Origin: Prostheceraeus crozeri
Lineage: Eukaryota > Platyhelminthes > Polycladida > Euryleptidae
Reading direction: 5' to 3'
DNA length: 64,000 bases
Assembly: GCA_907163375.1 (NCBI GenBank)
Contig: CAJQUW010000891.1
Location: forward strand, 344,090-408,089
Shown: positions 11,001 to 19,537 of the stretch, one piece after another
Layout of the letters: each line of letters starts with the position of its first letter
Numbering within the stretch: the stretch's first letter is position 1
Notes under the pieces: generated by a model
Seen by the model: the letters and a program-made list of their open reading frames with translations, nothing else
What the model was told of the DNA's origin: nothing
Database searches by the model: none
Position numbers and translations under genes: made by a program

Positions 11001-13334
11001 ACAGTGATTCGTAGGCATCGACTGGCTAACAAATCTGTTCATTGTCATCATCGTGGATAAAGTATTCCATATGATTGGCAAAGAATCGTCATCATTCCAT
11101 TACTCAAAGGCAATGGCGAGTGTATTTAAGTATCTCGTATCATAAGTTTTGTTACCATTAACCATGCATGACAAGGGATTAAACTATATCAGACAATATG
11201 CGACTCGAGAAGTAGTTGAATCTTCAGACAGAGAACATATATCATTGGAAACATCACAGCGCTATCTAACTGGTAGGTCTTCTTCACGCAATTTCGATCA
11301 ATAATCATCATCCCAACTTTGCTGACTCAACAATACGGCTTGTATTTTGGGAGTCGAGTCAAATTATGTCTAACAGTTAATGAATAGAAATCTAGTCAGC
11401 ATGCATTTCTGTACTTGTGACCTATTTCACGCAATTTCGATCGATATAGTCATCGAAAGATGAACACACAGTGAGATCGTTATGTGTTTCGTTGAGGTTC
11501 TATGAATTCAACAAAAGTGAATATCTTAAATCATTGCACAAACCGAAAAAGCTGTTTTATCTCTTGCTAATTCTCATCAAATTTAACTGTATGCTCATTT
11601 ACTTGATTACTAAACTTATTCACTTGGTCAGCTAAGACACTTACATTGCACAGTAGTACTTGGTGCAAGAAACTGTGTGGTCTGTCTAATTAAATGAAGT
11701 GATTAGAAGTTTATTTACTACTTCATAATGATCATATCATAAATGATCCAGTTATAACTGCCCCGTCTCTTGTCACTCATCATGAGTTGCTAAAAATCTT
11801 GTCGATTCACACGGACGCCACTGCCAGCGCAGCGACTAAATCGTGACAGATAGATGTTTGTGAATAGGTGGTGACTGGTGAGCCAAACTTTCCAGCGTGG
11901 AGATCAAGGATTTTAAATTTTCTGACCTCAACCGATGGAAATGATGACTCACCAAATGACTGAAAATGGGTACGATGGAAATTTGAAGAATCTTGAGTAG
12001 GCATTGCAATCTCGAGGTCATTTCTTCAATCTCGAGATTTCAGAAATCCCAATCTCGATATCTCCGAGTCGTGAATGATCTTTGAAGTACATTTCATGCA
12101 AACAGTATTCAATTAGTGTTGTATTGGAATTTGTTCAAAAATAGGGGGACCTGCTTATCAAAAAATTCTAAAAGTTATACATTTAAAATTCTCAATTACC
12201 TTCAACTCAACAAATTGTTCCTCCGGCTCCATATCCTTCGAACGTTCCAACAGAATGACCGTTTTGGCTTTCTCCACTGATAATGGAGGGTCACGTAGGC
12301 CTACCTCACTTCTGGATCTATTATGCAATCGCCTGAGATGTTTCGTCAAATGCTTTTTCCGCTGAGGCGAGTTGCAAACAGGACATGACACATAATTCGG
12401 AATGTCGCATTTACGAATAGTGTACTCCTTTATCTCATTGATGAATTCTGACAAAGACGTTTCAGCGTTTGAGCGCAGAAAATCTTTATGCACCCTCTTC
12501 AAATGTTCGGACAGTCTGCTTTCAGTGATCACATGAATGCCACCAAGCCTTGCTCGTTCTAAAGGACAAAGATATGTCCTTCCCTTCTTTTTCACTATTT
12601 CAGAAACGGAAGAGTCATTCCACTTTTCATCATCACTGTCTACTCCCTGGACACTAGCGCCTAAAAGAAAAGCAACAATTAATATTCAGATTATTAAGTA
12701 TATGATAAACAATCAGAAATAGAGGCAATTTAGAGAAAATTCCCTTTTACACAGTCCATGAATCAAGTCTAATGCAAATGACAAAACATGAACAATTCTG
12801 AAAGTGAAATATGATGAATGCATTGAACAGTTACTTTCCTCCACTAACTTTCGCCTTGCAAACATTCCAATATCAGATAAGTACAATTTAAATTTATGAC
12901 AGCAAAAGCAATGACCAGTCATAGATTTGTGTTTATATCATCACTGCATTATGCGTATTTATCTAGTATAATGTGGAAAAGGAGAAAATTTAATATTATA
13001 ATATTTTTCTCAGAATATGAGTTTCAGAAAGTATAAGAATAAATCAGGATTTCTCAAACCCTGTGCAATTACCCAAAGTTGGATAAAACCGAAAAATCCT
13101 CTAACTAAACTACTATTATCAGTGGAGATTTTTCAGTTCAACGTAGCAAAGTGCGTCAAGGTAACAAAGTTAAAAAAACAAGCTAATGACTAGTTAATTT
13201 TCAATAGGTACAAAGTATGATTTAAAAGAAAATTTTTATATCCTAAAATGTCTAAAAATTTTAAAAATACTTACTAGAAGGACAAACAACGCTTCTCCTC
13301 TCCTCATGTGTAATGAATTGGCGAGTAAGTCGTT
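1880..13334 (-). CDS. Multi-exon zinc-finger tyrosine-recombinase gene (overall model)
   Basis: Exons read right to left: 13275-13334, 12200-12660, 8237-8596, 6238-6798, 4999-5157, 4862-4909, eight 51-nt exons between 4471 and 3407, 2410-2469, 2261-2344 and 1880-2050 (TGA at 1880-1882). All are bounded by AG and GT dinucleotides. From 12200 downward every junction is phase 0 with no internal stop, giving about 790 residues without the unseen start. Domain order is zinc finger, SAM-like core-binding, tyrosine-recombinase catalytic (R, K, second R, H, Y), acidic 17-residue repeats, then Cys-rich tail. Tyrosine recombinases cut and rejoin DNA through a 3'-phosphotyrosine. Whether this copy is a mobile element's enzyme or a domesticated host gene is unknown. 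Its many short introns argue for a resident gene, and no element ends were found around it. The first exon is not identified. Confidence 0.72.
2261..2344 (-). CDS. Possible C-terminal exon of the recombinase gene
   Basis: An 84-nt segment with acceptor tttagcag and a weaker donor (CAG then GTGCGG). In phase 0 it gives ITPPRCKLRRCRRLSTKALL and continues to a SSEEQ end. The basic Cys/Arg run would precede the Cys-rich final exon. Another frame (YATKMQVTKMSE...) is also open but does not match the neighbours' phase. The exon is plausible, not certain. Confidence 0.4.
2410..2469 (-). CDS. Probable C-terminal exon of the recombinase gene
   Basis: A 60-nt phase-0 segment with acceptor catttcag and donor GTATGA. 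It encodes ESSSLTKKKIDISRILKHEN with no stop. The phase matches both the last 17-residue exon and the following candidate exon. The Lys-rich stretch TKKK could be a nuclear-localisation patch. It has no domain of its own; support rests on splice sites, phase and composition. Confidence 0.5.
3407..4471 (-). CDS. Eight tandem 51-nt exons encoding a 17-residue acidic repeat
   Basis: Exon copies lie at 4421-4471, 4277-4327, 4131-4181, 3987-4037, 3841-3891, 3696-3746, 3551-3601 and 3407-3457. Each is exactly 51 nt with its own acceptor (usually cttttacag) and donor (GAG then GTAAGT; GTGAGT in the last). The consensus product is MVASIPEELDSEPNKAE. Copies differ by a few substitutions: EPSTAE, MVTSIPEE, SIPKE, VRASIPEE and, in the most diverged last copy, EESNHEPRNTE. 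All are phase 0 and symmetric, so any number can be joined or skipped without changing frame. Introns are only about 94 nt. The array lies between the acidic linker and the C-terminal exons. Confidence 0.72.
3407..4471. repeat. 145-bp tandem repeat containing exon, splice sites and intron
   Basis: The unit repeats with spacings of 144, 145, 145, 146, 144, 146 and 144 bp. Besides the 51-bp exon it includes conserved intron blocks such as actatttggttaac and gagcatgttggcaacaatac. The middle copies are near identical, while the first and last differ most at their outer sides. This is the pattern of unequal exchange or slippage expanding a complete exon-intron module. Confidence 0.9.
4472..4861. 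other. Intron of the recombinase gene, nothing recognised
   Basis: This stretch lies between the 16-residue linker exon and the first 51-nt repeat exon. No repeat end or additional exon was supported. Confidence 0.5.
4862..4909 (-). CDS. Short acidic linker exon of the recombinase gene
   Basis: A 48-nt phase-0 exon between a pyrimidine-rich acceptor (acttcttacag) and a consensus donor (GTAAGT). It encodes METESEDGDTIILNDE. The acidic composition resembles the 17-residue repeat units downstream, so it may be a diverged relative or precursor of that array. There is no catalytic motif; it probably acts as a flexible or partner-binding tail after the recombinase core. Confidence 0.6.
4999..5157 (-). 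CDS. Recombinase gene exon with the catalytic His and Tyr
   Basis: A 159-nt phase-0 exon with acceptor tatttcag and donor GTAATC. It encodes GKENLSTDAQIALNDRLGHR, then PQVARQSYQATTSRLAAAG and a short tail. The arrangement LGHR, eight residues, Tyr (QSY) matches the C-terminal box of tyrosine recombinases. There the histidine helps bind the scissile phosphate and the tyrosine forms the covalent DNA intermediate. The exon joins in frame to 6238-6798, and its spacing from arginine II is as expected. Confidence 0.75.
5739..6048. mobile_element. hAT-type MITE with 15-bp inverted repeats and 8-bp target duplication
   Basis: The ends are CAGTGTCCCGGCCAG and its perfect inverse CTGGCCGGGACACTG, a typical hAT CAG...CTG terminus. 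The flanks are gtccctac (5731-5738) and gtccctat (6049-6056), an 8-bp duplication with one difference, as hAT elements leave. It is 310 bp long with no coding sequence, so it is non-autonomous. It sits in the intron between the two catalytic exons of the recombinase gene. Confidence 0.82.
6238..6798 (-). CDS. Recombinase gene exon encoding most of the tyrosine-recombinase catalytic domain
   Basis: A 561-nt phase-0 exon of 187 codons with acceptor atatttcag and donor GTAAGA. It carries the family signatures in order: an arginine-I motif (GNSNRPDVASNATLAEF), the beta-hairpin lysine (VHKHKTAHLYG), and the arginine-II region (THTKYRHYIETR). The final His and nucleophile Tyr follow in the next exon, so an intron splits the catalytic domain just after arginine II. 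No internal stops or frame breaks were seen. The HxxR box is not textbook (HTKYR), which is common in eukaryotic members. Together with the next exon it makes a complete-looking active site. Confidence 0.78.
6799..8236. other. Intron between core-binding and catalytic exons
   Basis: A 1.4-kb AT-rich intron of the minus-strand recombinase gene. It contains poly-T and poly-A runs (about 7640-7700) but no exon, transposon end or RNA gene that I can support. Confidence 0.5.
8237..8596 (-). CDS. Recombinase gene exon encoding the SAM-like core-binding domain
   Basis: A 360-nt phase-0 exon of 120 codons with acceptor tttcacag and donor GTGAGT. The product starts EFAKYWGGGNLSEATISKHV. Its predicted helical layout is typical of the N-terminal core-binding domain of tyrosine recombinases: GG-x-L-x-x-x-T near the start, then a long run of amphipathic helices and an ALxLLHRHI-like helix. 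In the family this domain clamps one face of the DNA target while the next domain catalyses strand exchange. It ends in a Lys-rich linker (SANKKKTNVKLR) leading straight into the catalytic exon. Confidence 0.7.
9431..9491. repeat. Strong imperfect palindrome (hairpin)
   Basis: The arms GTCAATGGCAAATT and AATTTGCCATTGAC enclose a second, GC-rich stem GGGCCGC-gtta-GCGGCCC. Outer GGGC and GCCC also pair. The structure could form a cruciform or an RNA hairpin. It lies in the 3.6-kb intron of the recombinase gene and may be a fold-back element remnant. Confidence 0.7.
9898..10666. repeat. Dispersed repeat family A, copy 1 (769 bp)
   Basis: It matches 11148-11916 with a constant 1250-bp offset and about four differences by eye. 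Parts of it recur at 24.44 kb and 32.54 kb. On the plus strand, near the start, it carries an open segment MHDKGLNYIRQYATREVVES, then SDREHISLETSQRYLT, followed by GGTAGGTC, which could be an exon with its donor. No known family is recognised. Confidence 0.85.
11148..11916. repeat. Dispersed repeat family A, copy 2 (769 bp)
   Basis: Near-identical direct copy of 9898-10666, separated from it by 481 bp of unrelated sequence. The absence of length differences and the very low divergence point to recent duplication or gene conversion. No target-site duplication or inverted end was recognised at the borders. Confidence 0.85.
12200..12660 (-). CDS. Recombinase gene exon encoding the N-terminal zinc-finger region
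   Basis: This 461-nt exon has acceptor ttcttttag and donor GTAATT. The product begins with an acidic stretch (DSDDEKWNDSS). One segment, YLCPLERARLGG followed by RLSEHLKRVHK, looks like a C2H2 finger with only one clear Cys. A second, CPVCNSPQRKKHLTKHLRRLH, has CxxC and closing His residues. Paired fingers of this kind precede tyrosine-recombinase domains in several invertebrate predicted proteins and probably bind DNA or protein. The exon enters in phase 1 and leaves in phase 0, before a 3.6-kb intron. Confidence 0.68.
12661..13274. other. Intron between upstream recombinase exons
   Basis: AT-rich sequence with no supported feature. The two flanking exons join in matching phase. Confidence 0.4.
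13275..13334 (-). CDS. Probable upstream exon of the recombinase gene
   Basis: A 60-nt segment is bounded on the minus strand by an acceptor (gaacag) and a consensus donor (GTAAGT). Read in phase 1 it gives RLTRQFITHEERRSVVCPS and ends with one base. That base joins in frame to the two-base start of the exon at 12660, completing a serine codon. The phase match and clean splice sites support it. The segment is short and has no recognisable domain. The start codon must lie further upstream, perhaps near 13.6 kb or 17.5 kb. Confidence 0.5.
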
Positions 13335-14014
13335 CTGTTCAAAATTATGTTTATCACTTATATATTGAAAGGATCCTATTTAACAGTCTGCCCATTCAGA
13401 TGATAAGAGGACAGGTCTGTTTCCAATCAAAAAACCAGATCTAGCTAATAACACAGCGGGATTACGCTATCTAAAATCTACCAGGTGTGTAAGAGAATTA
13501 ATATTAGTTCCTTAAGCTAAAACGTGAAATAGAATTGTACAAAATATGTATACAAATTATTTGACTATTTTTAGTGAGGTCATCAACAGGAACTTGGTCA
13601 GGACGATCGCGTTTCGACCGCTTAATCCTGGACGCTCAAACCCGACCAAGCGCGGTCCTGTACATTTAGGATGCACAGCCTCAAAAATTAAATTTATAAT
13701 AGAGAAAGATTAGCATCTATCAAAAAAAAAAAAAAATAGAGTCACTATTGAAGAGTCACTCAGTGGAAGTTTTGGATTCCATCTATCAAAATTAATAAAG
13801 TTTTAACATTATTCTATGTTGAAAATATTGTATCGAAAATAAATAGAAAGATCATGTTCGTGTGGTTGAATCCCAAATGTCATTGGTTGGAAATCGACAG
13901 GACCGGTATCCAAACTGAAAAAATCACAATACTCCAGCAAAGTCTGACCATGTCAGCACCTTTCAAGCACACGGTATGTCATTGAAAGGCGGCCGGATTA
14001 TACATACATACATT

Positions 14015-14017
<3 letters not shown>
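13335..14017. other. Upstream of known recombinase exons; possible coding fragment
   Basis: Around 13560-13630 the minus strand has a protein-like stretch (RIKRSKRDRPDQVPVDDLT), but no convincing donor was found, so it is not called as an exon. A poly-A run occurs near 13722-13736. The rest is featureless. Confidence 0.35.

Positions 14018-14064
<47 letters not shown>
14018..14064. repeat. (TA)n microsatellite
   Basis: An uninterrupted alternating TA tract of about 47 bp, just upstream of the Penelope-like fragment. Confidence 0.95.
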
Positions 14065-14066
<2 letters not shown>

Positions 14067-14082
14067 AAAGTTAGTTGAAAAA

Positions 14083-14830
14083 ATGGTTCGAACATTCCTC
14101 AAACGAAAGGAACAGAACAATGTGACCAATGACGAAGGTGAAATATTACTTTACTACCGAAGTCAATGGACGTCAAGTTCAATTGTCGAGGAACAGCGCT
14201 TGAACAAGATAATAACAACAGCTGTGAGTCCTACGAAGGATACGAACAAAATGAAACTTAGAATCTATTACAAAATGACACTGTTGCAACACATACTAAA
14301 AAACTGACGAATGTAATAGCGTCACAGACATTGGCTATACAACAACACTCACAAACAAATGTCAGAAGCGCATGTCAAATGGATCAATTAAATCCCTCTT
14401 GTTAACACACAAGAAGATCAAACCAGGCTATAAGCTAATACGATCAGATAAATAAAAATAAATAAAAGTGATTGCTAAATACAACTTCAAGAAAGATTTG
14501 GTAATTGCCGAAGCCCTACTGATAAAGGAACATCAACCGAAATTGAATAAACAAGATCAAAGCTTGACTCATTGACTAATGGTTTGGTTATGTACCTACT
14601 TCGCGCACACATTTTTGACATCTTCATGTCTATATTTTTCTTAAGCAGGCAACTCATCTCTATTTTCTATTCCTTATTCAGATATTGTCTTGTATTAGGC
14701 CTATACTCCGTACTTTTCTATAGCTTCAGTTTGAATATTTTCTATCTAAGGACTTTGAATATTTCAGTACAAGTACATTTTTGTAACCCTGATGATGGAC
14801 ATTGTTACAGTCCTAAGTAGCGGTTTTATC
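14083..14830 (+). mobile_element. Decayed Penelope-like element 3' fragment (GIY-YIG region)
   Basis: The plus-strand translation shows LLYYRSQ, EEQRLNKIITTAVSPT and KMKLRIYYK. These resemble the connector before the GIY-YIG endonuclease in Penelope-like retroelements. About 200 bp on, DLVIAEALLIKEHQPKLNKQ matches the domain's C-terminal helix. The reverse-transcriptase part is absent and the reading frame is broken in more than one place, so this is an old 3'-truncated copy. The downstream end (to about 14830) is uncertain. It includes a CTGATGA core next to a 4-bp GGAC/GTCC stem, reminiscent of the hammerhead motifs known from this class. Confidence 0.6.
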
Positions 14831-17505
14831 ATAAAATGGCTATCAAAATGCATTTTACCTTTTTTAACAACAGACGAAAAGAAACTATATAGACAGATGG
14901 GACATCACTACCTGAAAGTTAATAAGATCGACTGCAACATTTTATATAATAATGACACATGCCTAGATAATGATTTGCTGCCAACCTTTACATATACAAT
15001 GTAGATATGTAAGCTTGTGCAAAAATGTAACAAGTAACGCTTTTGTGTGAACGCCTTGTTATCGGTTTCGGCGTTAAGTGATTACGTCATGCAATGCGCT
15101 ATCTACGAGCAATCATTGCATTACGGATCAACCCTATCTACACCGAGCTCTGGAGCGCATCGATATCCCAGGGGGGCGATTCAGCCCCCCTCCTTAACTT
15201 CTAGAGTATAACACAAAATTCACGGTACAACACATTTCGTGTCTGAACTTTATAATGGTAGTATCCATTCACACTGACCCGCTCATCTTCGTACTATAAA
15301 TAGCCATTCAAAATTTAAAATCATCAATTTTGACAGATTTTTGAAATTTTCGACATTTTATCAATTTTTGGCATTAAATCTCATTAATGATAGTCACTTG
15401 CGATGCCAAACTGGTAAAATGAACTGACACGTTGATTGATGGTAGAAGAAAAAAAATTATATGATCGATTTGTGCAAAGAACAATGCAAAAATGCAGAAA
15501 TACTAAATGTGGACATTTTCTTTCAAAAGTAAAGTTTCCAAGTACATCTGTGAAATAGTGTTCTCCTGTTCTACCAAACTTCAAATATGACTACAAAGAG
15601 GAAAGATAACTCGAAGTCCAAGAATTCAAATGATTGGGAAAATAGAAAAAAGTGACTGCTTAAATGCGACTTTGCTCTTATAAATTTTTTTGCATAAATT
15701 GCATAAAATTTGAATTTTGAATACTCTATCCAATGTCTGTGATATAATAGATGAACATAATGTGATTCATTGACAGCTGCAGTCATATTGAAAATCGATG
15801 CGTCTCATTGGAAGTTATCACGTAAAATTTCTCCAAAAAGTGGCAAAATTCCGACTTTCAAAAAAGTAGGGCCTACTTTTCAAAATAGGCCATAAATTTG
15901 ACCTTCCATAAAGTCAAATCCAAAATTTTTTGTGAAAAGTTTGGAAATACGCTAAGACTAAAAGTCACAAAAGCGTAGGTCGATCGGCTTAGTTTTACGA
16001 GGGCCATAGCAAAAATGCAGTGTAATTGGGGACCCGAATCGGTCCTCCTCACCCCCTCCCCGGTATGGACAGGGTAAAAAACAAATACAAATTTGTTAGT
16101 GTAATTTTTAGTTTTGTGTTTGCCAAATAACTTACATATAGAGTTTGTAACAAAGAATCTTGATTGCAGTGCCTTCAATTCTACGTTTTACAATACATAC
16201 AAGCGAGTAGGGGAAAGTGCAAATCCAAAATTCTCGTTTTGCAGTTCCAATTTCAAATTGCCGAATGATGAAAGAAAGCAATGACATGTAGTTTGTGAAA
16301 TGTTGTACGTGTTCAAAAATACCTAAGATGAAACGATGAAGTAAATTTAACAGACAAACAAAACTTTTCTAACAAACTGAACAAAACTTAAAAACGAGTT
16401 AGCATACCACTTAATAAATCCGCTCTGAAATGAAATCGATAGATAACTTATTATGTACGATCACCTATCTTCAGCCACTACGCATAGAACACCATATAGC
16501 GATAATAAATCATGAGCTAATGGAATGGACATTTAGGTAGTTTCCATTCTAACTATTTCGCTAAGATTGTCAATATCTTCATCAGTTTTCAAAACATGCA
16601 AATCATGCAATTTAGCTTTTGAATCGAAAATTTGAGAAATATGATTAGTAGGGCCTACAATATCTCTGTTGTGTGTTCTGCTTTCGCTTACATTTCTTGT
16701 AAATATCACGCTTCTTCATTGGGATATCATATGTAGAAGTTACGGTGCACTTTGACATTACGTTTAGAAAATGTCAAGCATAATAAGGAGCATGAAACAG
16801 GAAAACAAATTATCTCGAAGTGAAACATGCAAAAAACGTCTCTTTCTAAATGAAATCCAGAGATGTTTGTAGAGGATTTCATGAAATTAACAGAAACTAA
16901 TTCATTGATCGACTAATTTATTCATTAACTAGCTGATCCTTCCTTATCCAGAAACACAATCTGACAAGGCCTTGTATTTTAAAAAGACTTTCAACTATTA
17001 GTACTAATACGTCGAATAATTTACAGTACCCGGTATTATTGCAAGATTATTCAATGGAATATTTCAGATATTACTTAAAAATGTTCCTTGACCTATATTA
17101 CACGATAAATCCTTTGTACGTATATTCAACGCCGTAAAAGAAAGAAACTTTCGTAAAGTTGACATAAAAAAAGCAAAAATTGTAATACGATTTTTGTACG
17201 TGTACTGTCTTCAAGTACACATTTAGGTGGATAAAAATCATTCATTTGCAGGTTGGTGCAATGGAGATATTTTCCGTTAGACCCCATCACTTATAAAACT
17301 CCTGCAATACAATCTAGTAGCATATAGTCGTTCAATTGAGTGGCGTTTCATAGATGTTCATCAATGGTTTTCATTGGATATGATGCAGGTCAGAAATCAG
17401 ACCGTGAAAATTGATCGGTGTCCAACAGACTGCTTAACAGAAAAGATTCGAAATATTTCACGCTTCGTGTGTTAAGTTCAAATTCATTAACCTTATGTGT
17501 CTTAC
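14831..17505. other. Non-coding stretch with short G/C hairpin
   Basis: No gene is supported. A GGGGGGC-gattca-GCCCCCC hairpin lies near 15173-15192. Open frames at 14792-15004 and 15873-16178 lack splice context and family similarity. The region is AT-rich and may be intron if the exon at 17506 belongs to the recombinase gene. Confidence 0.4.
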
Positions 17506-17573
17506 CTTGAATGTAGAGGCCACTCATCTCCACTTCCCATTTCTTCCTTCAATACAAATTCATCCATGAGTTT
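17506..17573 (-). CDS. Isolated probable exon, gene unknown
   Basis: A 68-nt segment lies between acceptor atttgtag and consensus donor GTAAGA on the minus strand. Read in phase 0 it gives KLMDEFVLKEEMGSGDEWPL followed by HS and two bases of a next codon. Its orientation and acidic composition fit an upstream exon of the recombinase gene, but no intermediate exon with the matching phase was found. Confidence 0.38.
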
Positions 17574-19456
17574 CTACAAATGGATATAAGCTTCGTTAGT
17601 CAGAAAAAGCCGACATAATCAATAATGCAAGGGAAAAAGATATTACTGTTTAGGCTACACCCTTATATAAGTCGCGCTTACTTTTTTGCATGATATCCTG
17701 TTTCAAAATCAGGGTGCGGCTTGTAGGGTGGGGAAAGACGTAGCCCACAACTATGAAGCTATAATACAGTTGAAACTGCCTCGTCTGTGCTAAAGTTCTG
17801 AGAATAATCAAGTTTCTAAGAAATCGTAGAAACTGGCATTGGTACCATCTAGTACAAACACTTGAATTTTGAAAAGTTATGAAAAAACCAGGGATGGAGT
17901 AAGACGCCCAAGGGATGATCCAAAGAATTTTCAGCTCTAGAAAGCACTCCAAAGCTCATCAAACAATAAACATATATATGCAATCTCATCATGGTTTATC
18001 TGTAGTGTAGTCCACTTATTACATCGCACATATAAATTACCCTTGCTGATTTTTTATTCCTGTAAGCCAGCTGTGGGCAACGTGCCGTCCCCGGACCTCT
18101 TTGTGGCCCATCAGCCCATTGTGACTGATTCTTACATTTAAAGGGACACAATTCAATCGGTTTTGACTTTTGAGAAAGTGGCACATTTCCGATTTTGACC
18201 TTAGAATTGAAATATAGGCTACTTTGAAAGCTAATCAAATTGAAACACGGTATATCTAACAAATACGAAGATCCCGGAAAAGGAAGAATGCAAAGTTAAA
18301 CAACACCCTAATGGAAACTCCTAGAATAAAAATAGCTAATTAAAAGTCTAGCACGTACAAGTAAAATTAATACTGGCAATCGACAAGATAAAGAAGATGA
18401 TGTTAAACTAGACACCGATGTTTAACAAAGTTTATCATGAAATTAAATTCTGTATTTAAGTAAAGGAAGATTTGCACAGCGGGTTGCTAATAAAAAGAAG
18501 TTGTATACAATGCTGAAACAAGCAAACAACGGATCTTTTCGATCCATCTAATCCTCTCAATCAAATGTTTGTTCGCTTATCTTTTCTTACTCAATTTTCT
18601 GCGGTGCAAGAAAAAATGCAGCTTTCCCTCAATTTAGACGAATTTTTAAAATTGACTTACAGCTATATTTTACTTGCATCGTAGAAAATTGAGTTGTGAA
18701 CCTCCCGTACAAGACAACGAAAGATCTATCTTCTCTTAGCATACGCCTATTAATGCAGAAATCATTCCTTGTGGTTGAGCTTCCATGCCATCTTATGCAG
18801 ACACAGTAGTCATTGATTGCGACGAGCACACAATTACTAGAATGTGACCTTGTGAAGCTACAGCTTCCTCACTTAATACTTAGATTTCGAACCTAATCCA
18901 CTTCGTGCCGCTGGTGGTCGAATACGTGAAACCTGCCGCCGGTCTGTGTCTAGCATTTAAGGAAATAAGTCAAGAAAAATTAAAGATAATTCATAATTGA
19001 TGATGATATTATCCCGAGACGCGGTAGTGCAATCTGTGGAACGTTCGAAATAAAATATCTGTGGATGTTGTTTTATCGATGATGAGCTTAGACAAGGTAC
19101 AGTATAACGGCATAATGTATATTGTCTTCTCAAGTTAGTGGTCCGCTGAGTCTCCCGACGGTGGCCTGCAAGAGGATTCGTATGGTTGCCCACCACTGCT
19201 GCAAACACATATCAGCTGATTCCAAACTGCAACTTTCATCATTATCAGTTCAGTTACTTTGCTTTGATTTTGAAATCAGGTGTACCCAGCATACTTAGGT
19301 CAAGTCAAGGCCAAGTCACGAAAATTCAGCCTGGCATTCCAACACTTAATCTGTTCTCTCAAACGTATAAACATGATCATCTCGGAAAAAGAAAGCAAGT
19401 TTACATACAATTTATCACAAACAATATTTTTCATAAAACATAACTAAACAAAAGTA
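17574..19456. other. Non-coding stretch, nothing recognised
   Basis: Several short open frames occur on the minus strand, but none has family similarity or splice support. It ends at the TA target site of the pogo-like element. Confidence 0.45.
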
Positions 19457-19537
19457 GGGGAAAGTGAGGTATGGGCAGGTGGGAGGTATGGGCCACCGCT
19501 CTCAGCGCAAAACGAAACTGAATGGGGGAACAAGCTA

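Noticed and set aside
11807-12004. MPTQDSSNF... open frame with a GTGAGT donor as a first exon
   Set aside because: It lies partly in the family A repeat and inside a recombinase intron; no acceptor partner of matching phase was found.
14792-15004. 70-residue plus-strand frame after the Penelope-like fragment as part of the element
   Set aside because: It lies downstream of the domain's end and matches nothing known in the family.
15173-15192. G6C/GC6 hairpin as a terminator
   Set aside because: Bacterial-type terminators are not relevant here and no transcription unit ends at it.
15873-16178. 101-residue minus-strand open frame
   Set aside because: Composition and lack of context suggest chance; no similarity recognised.
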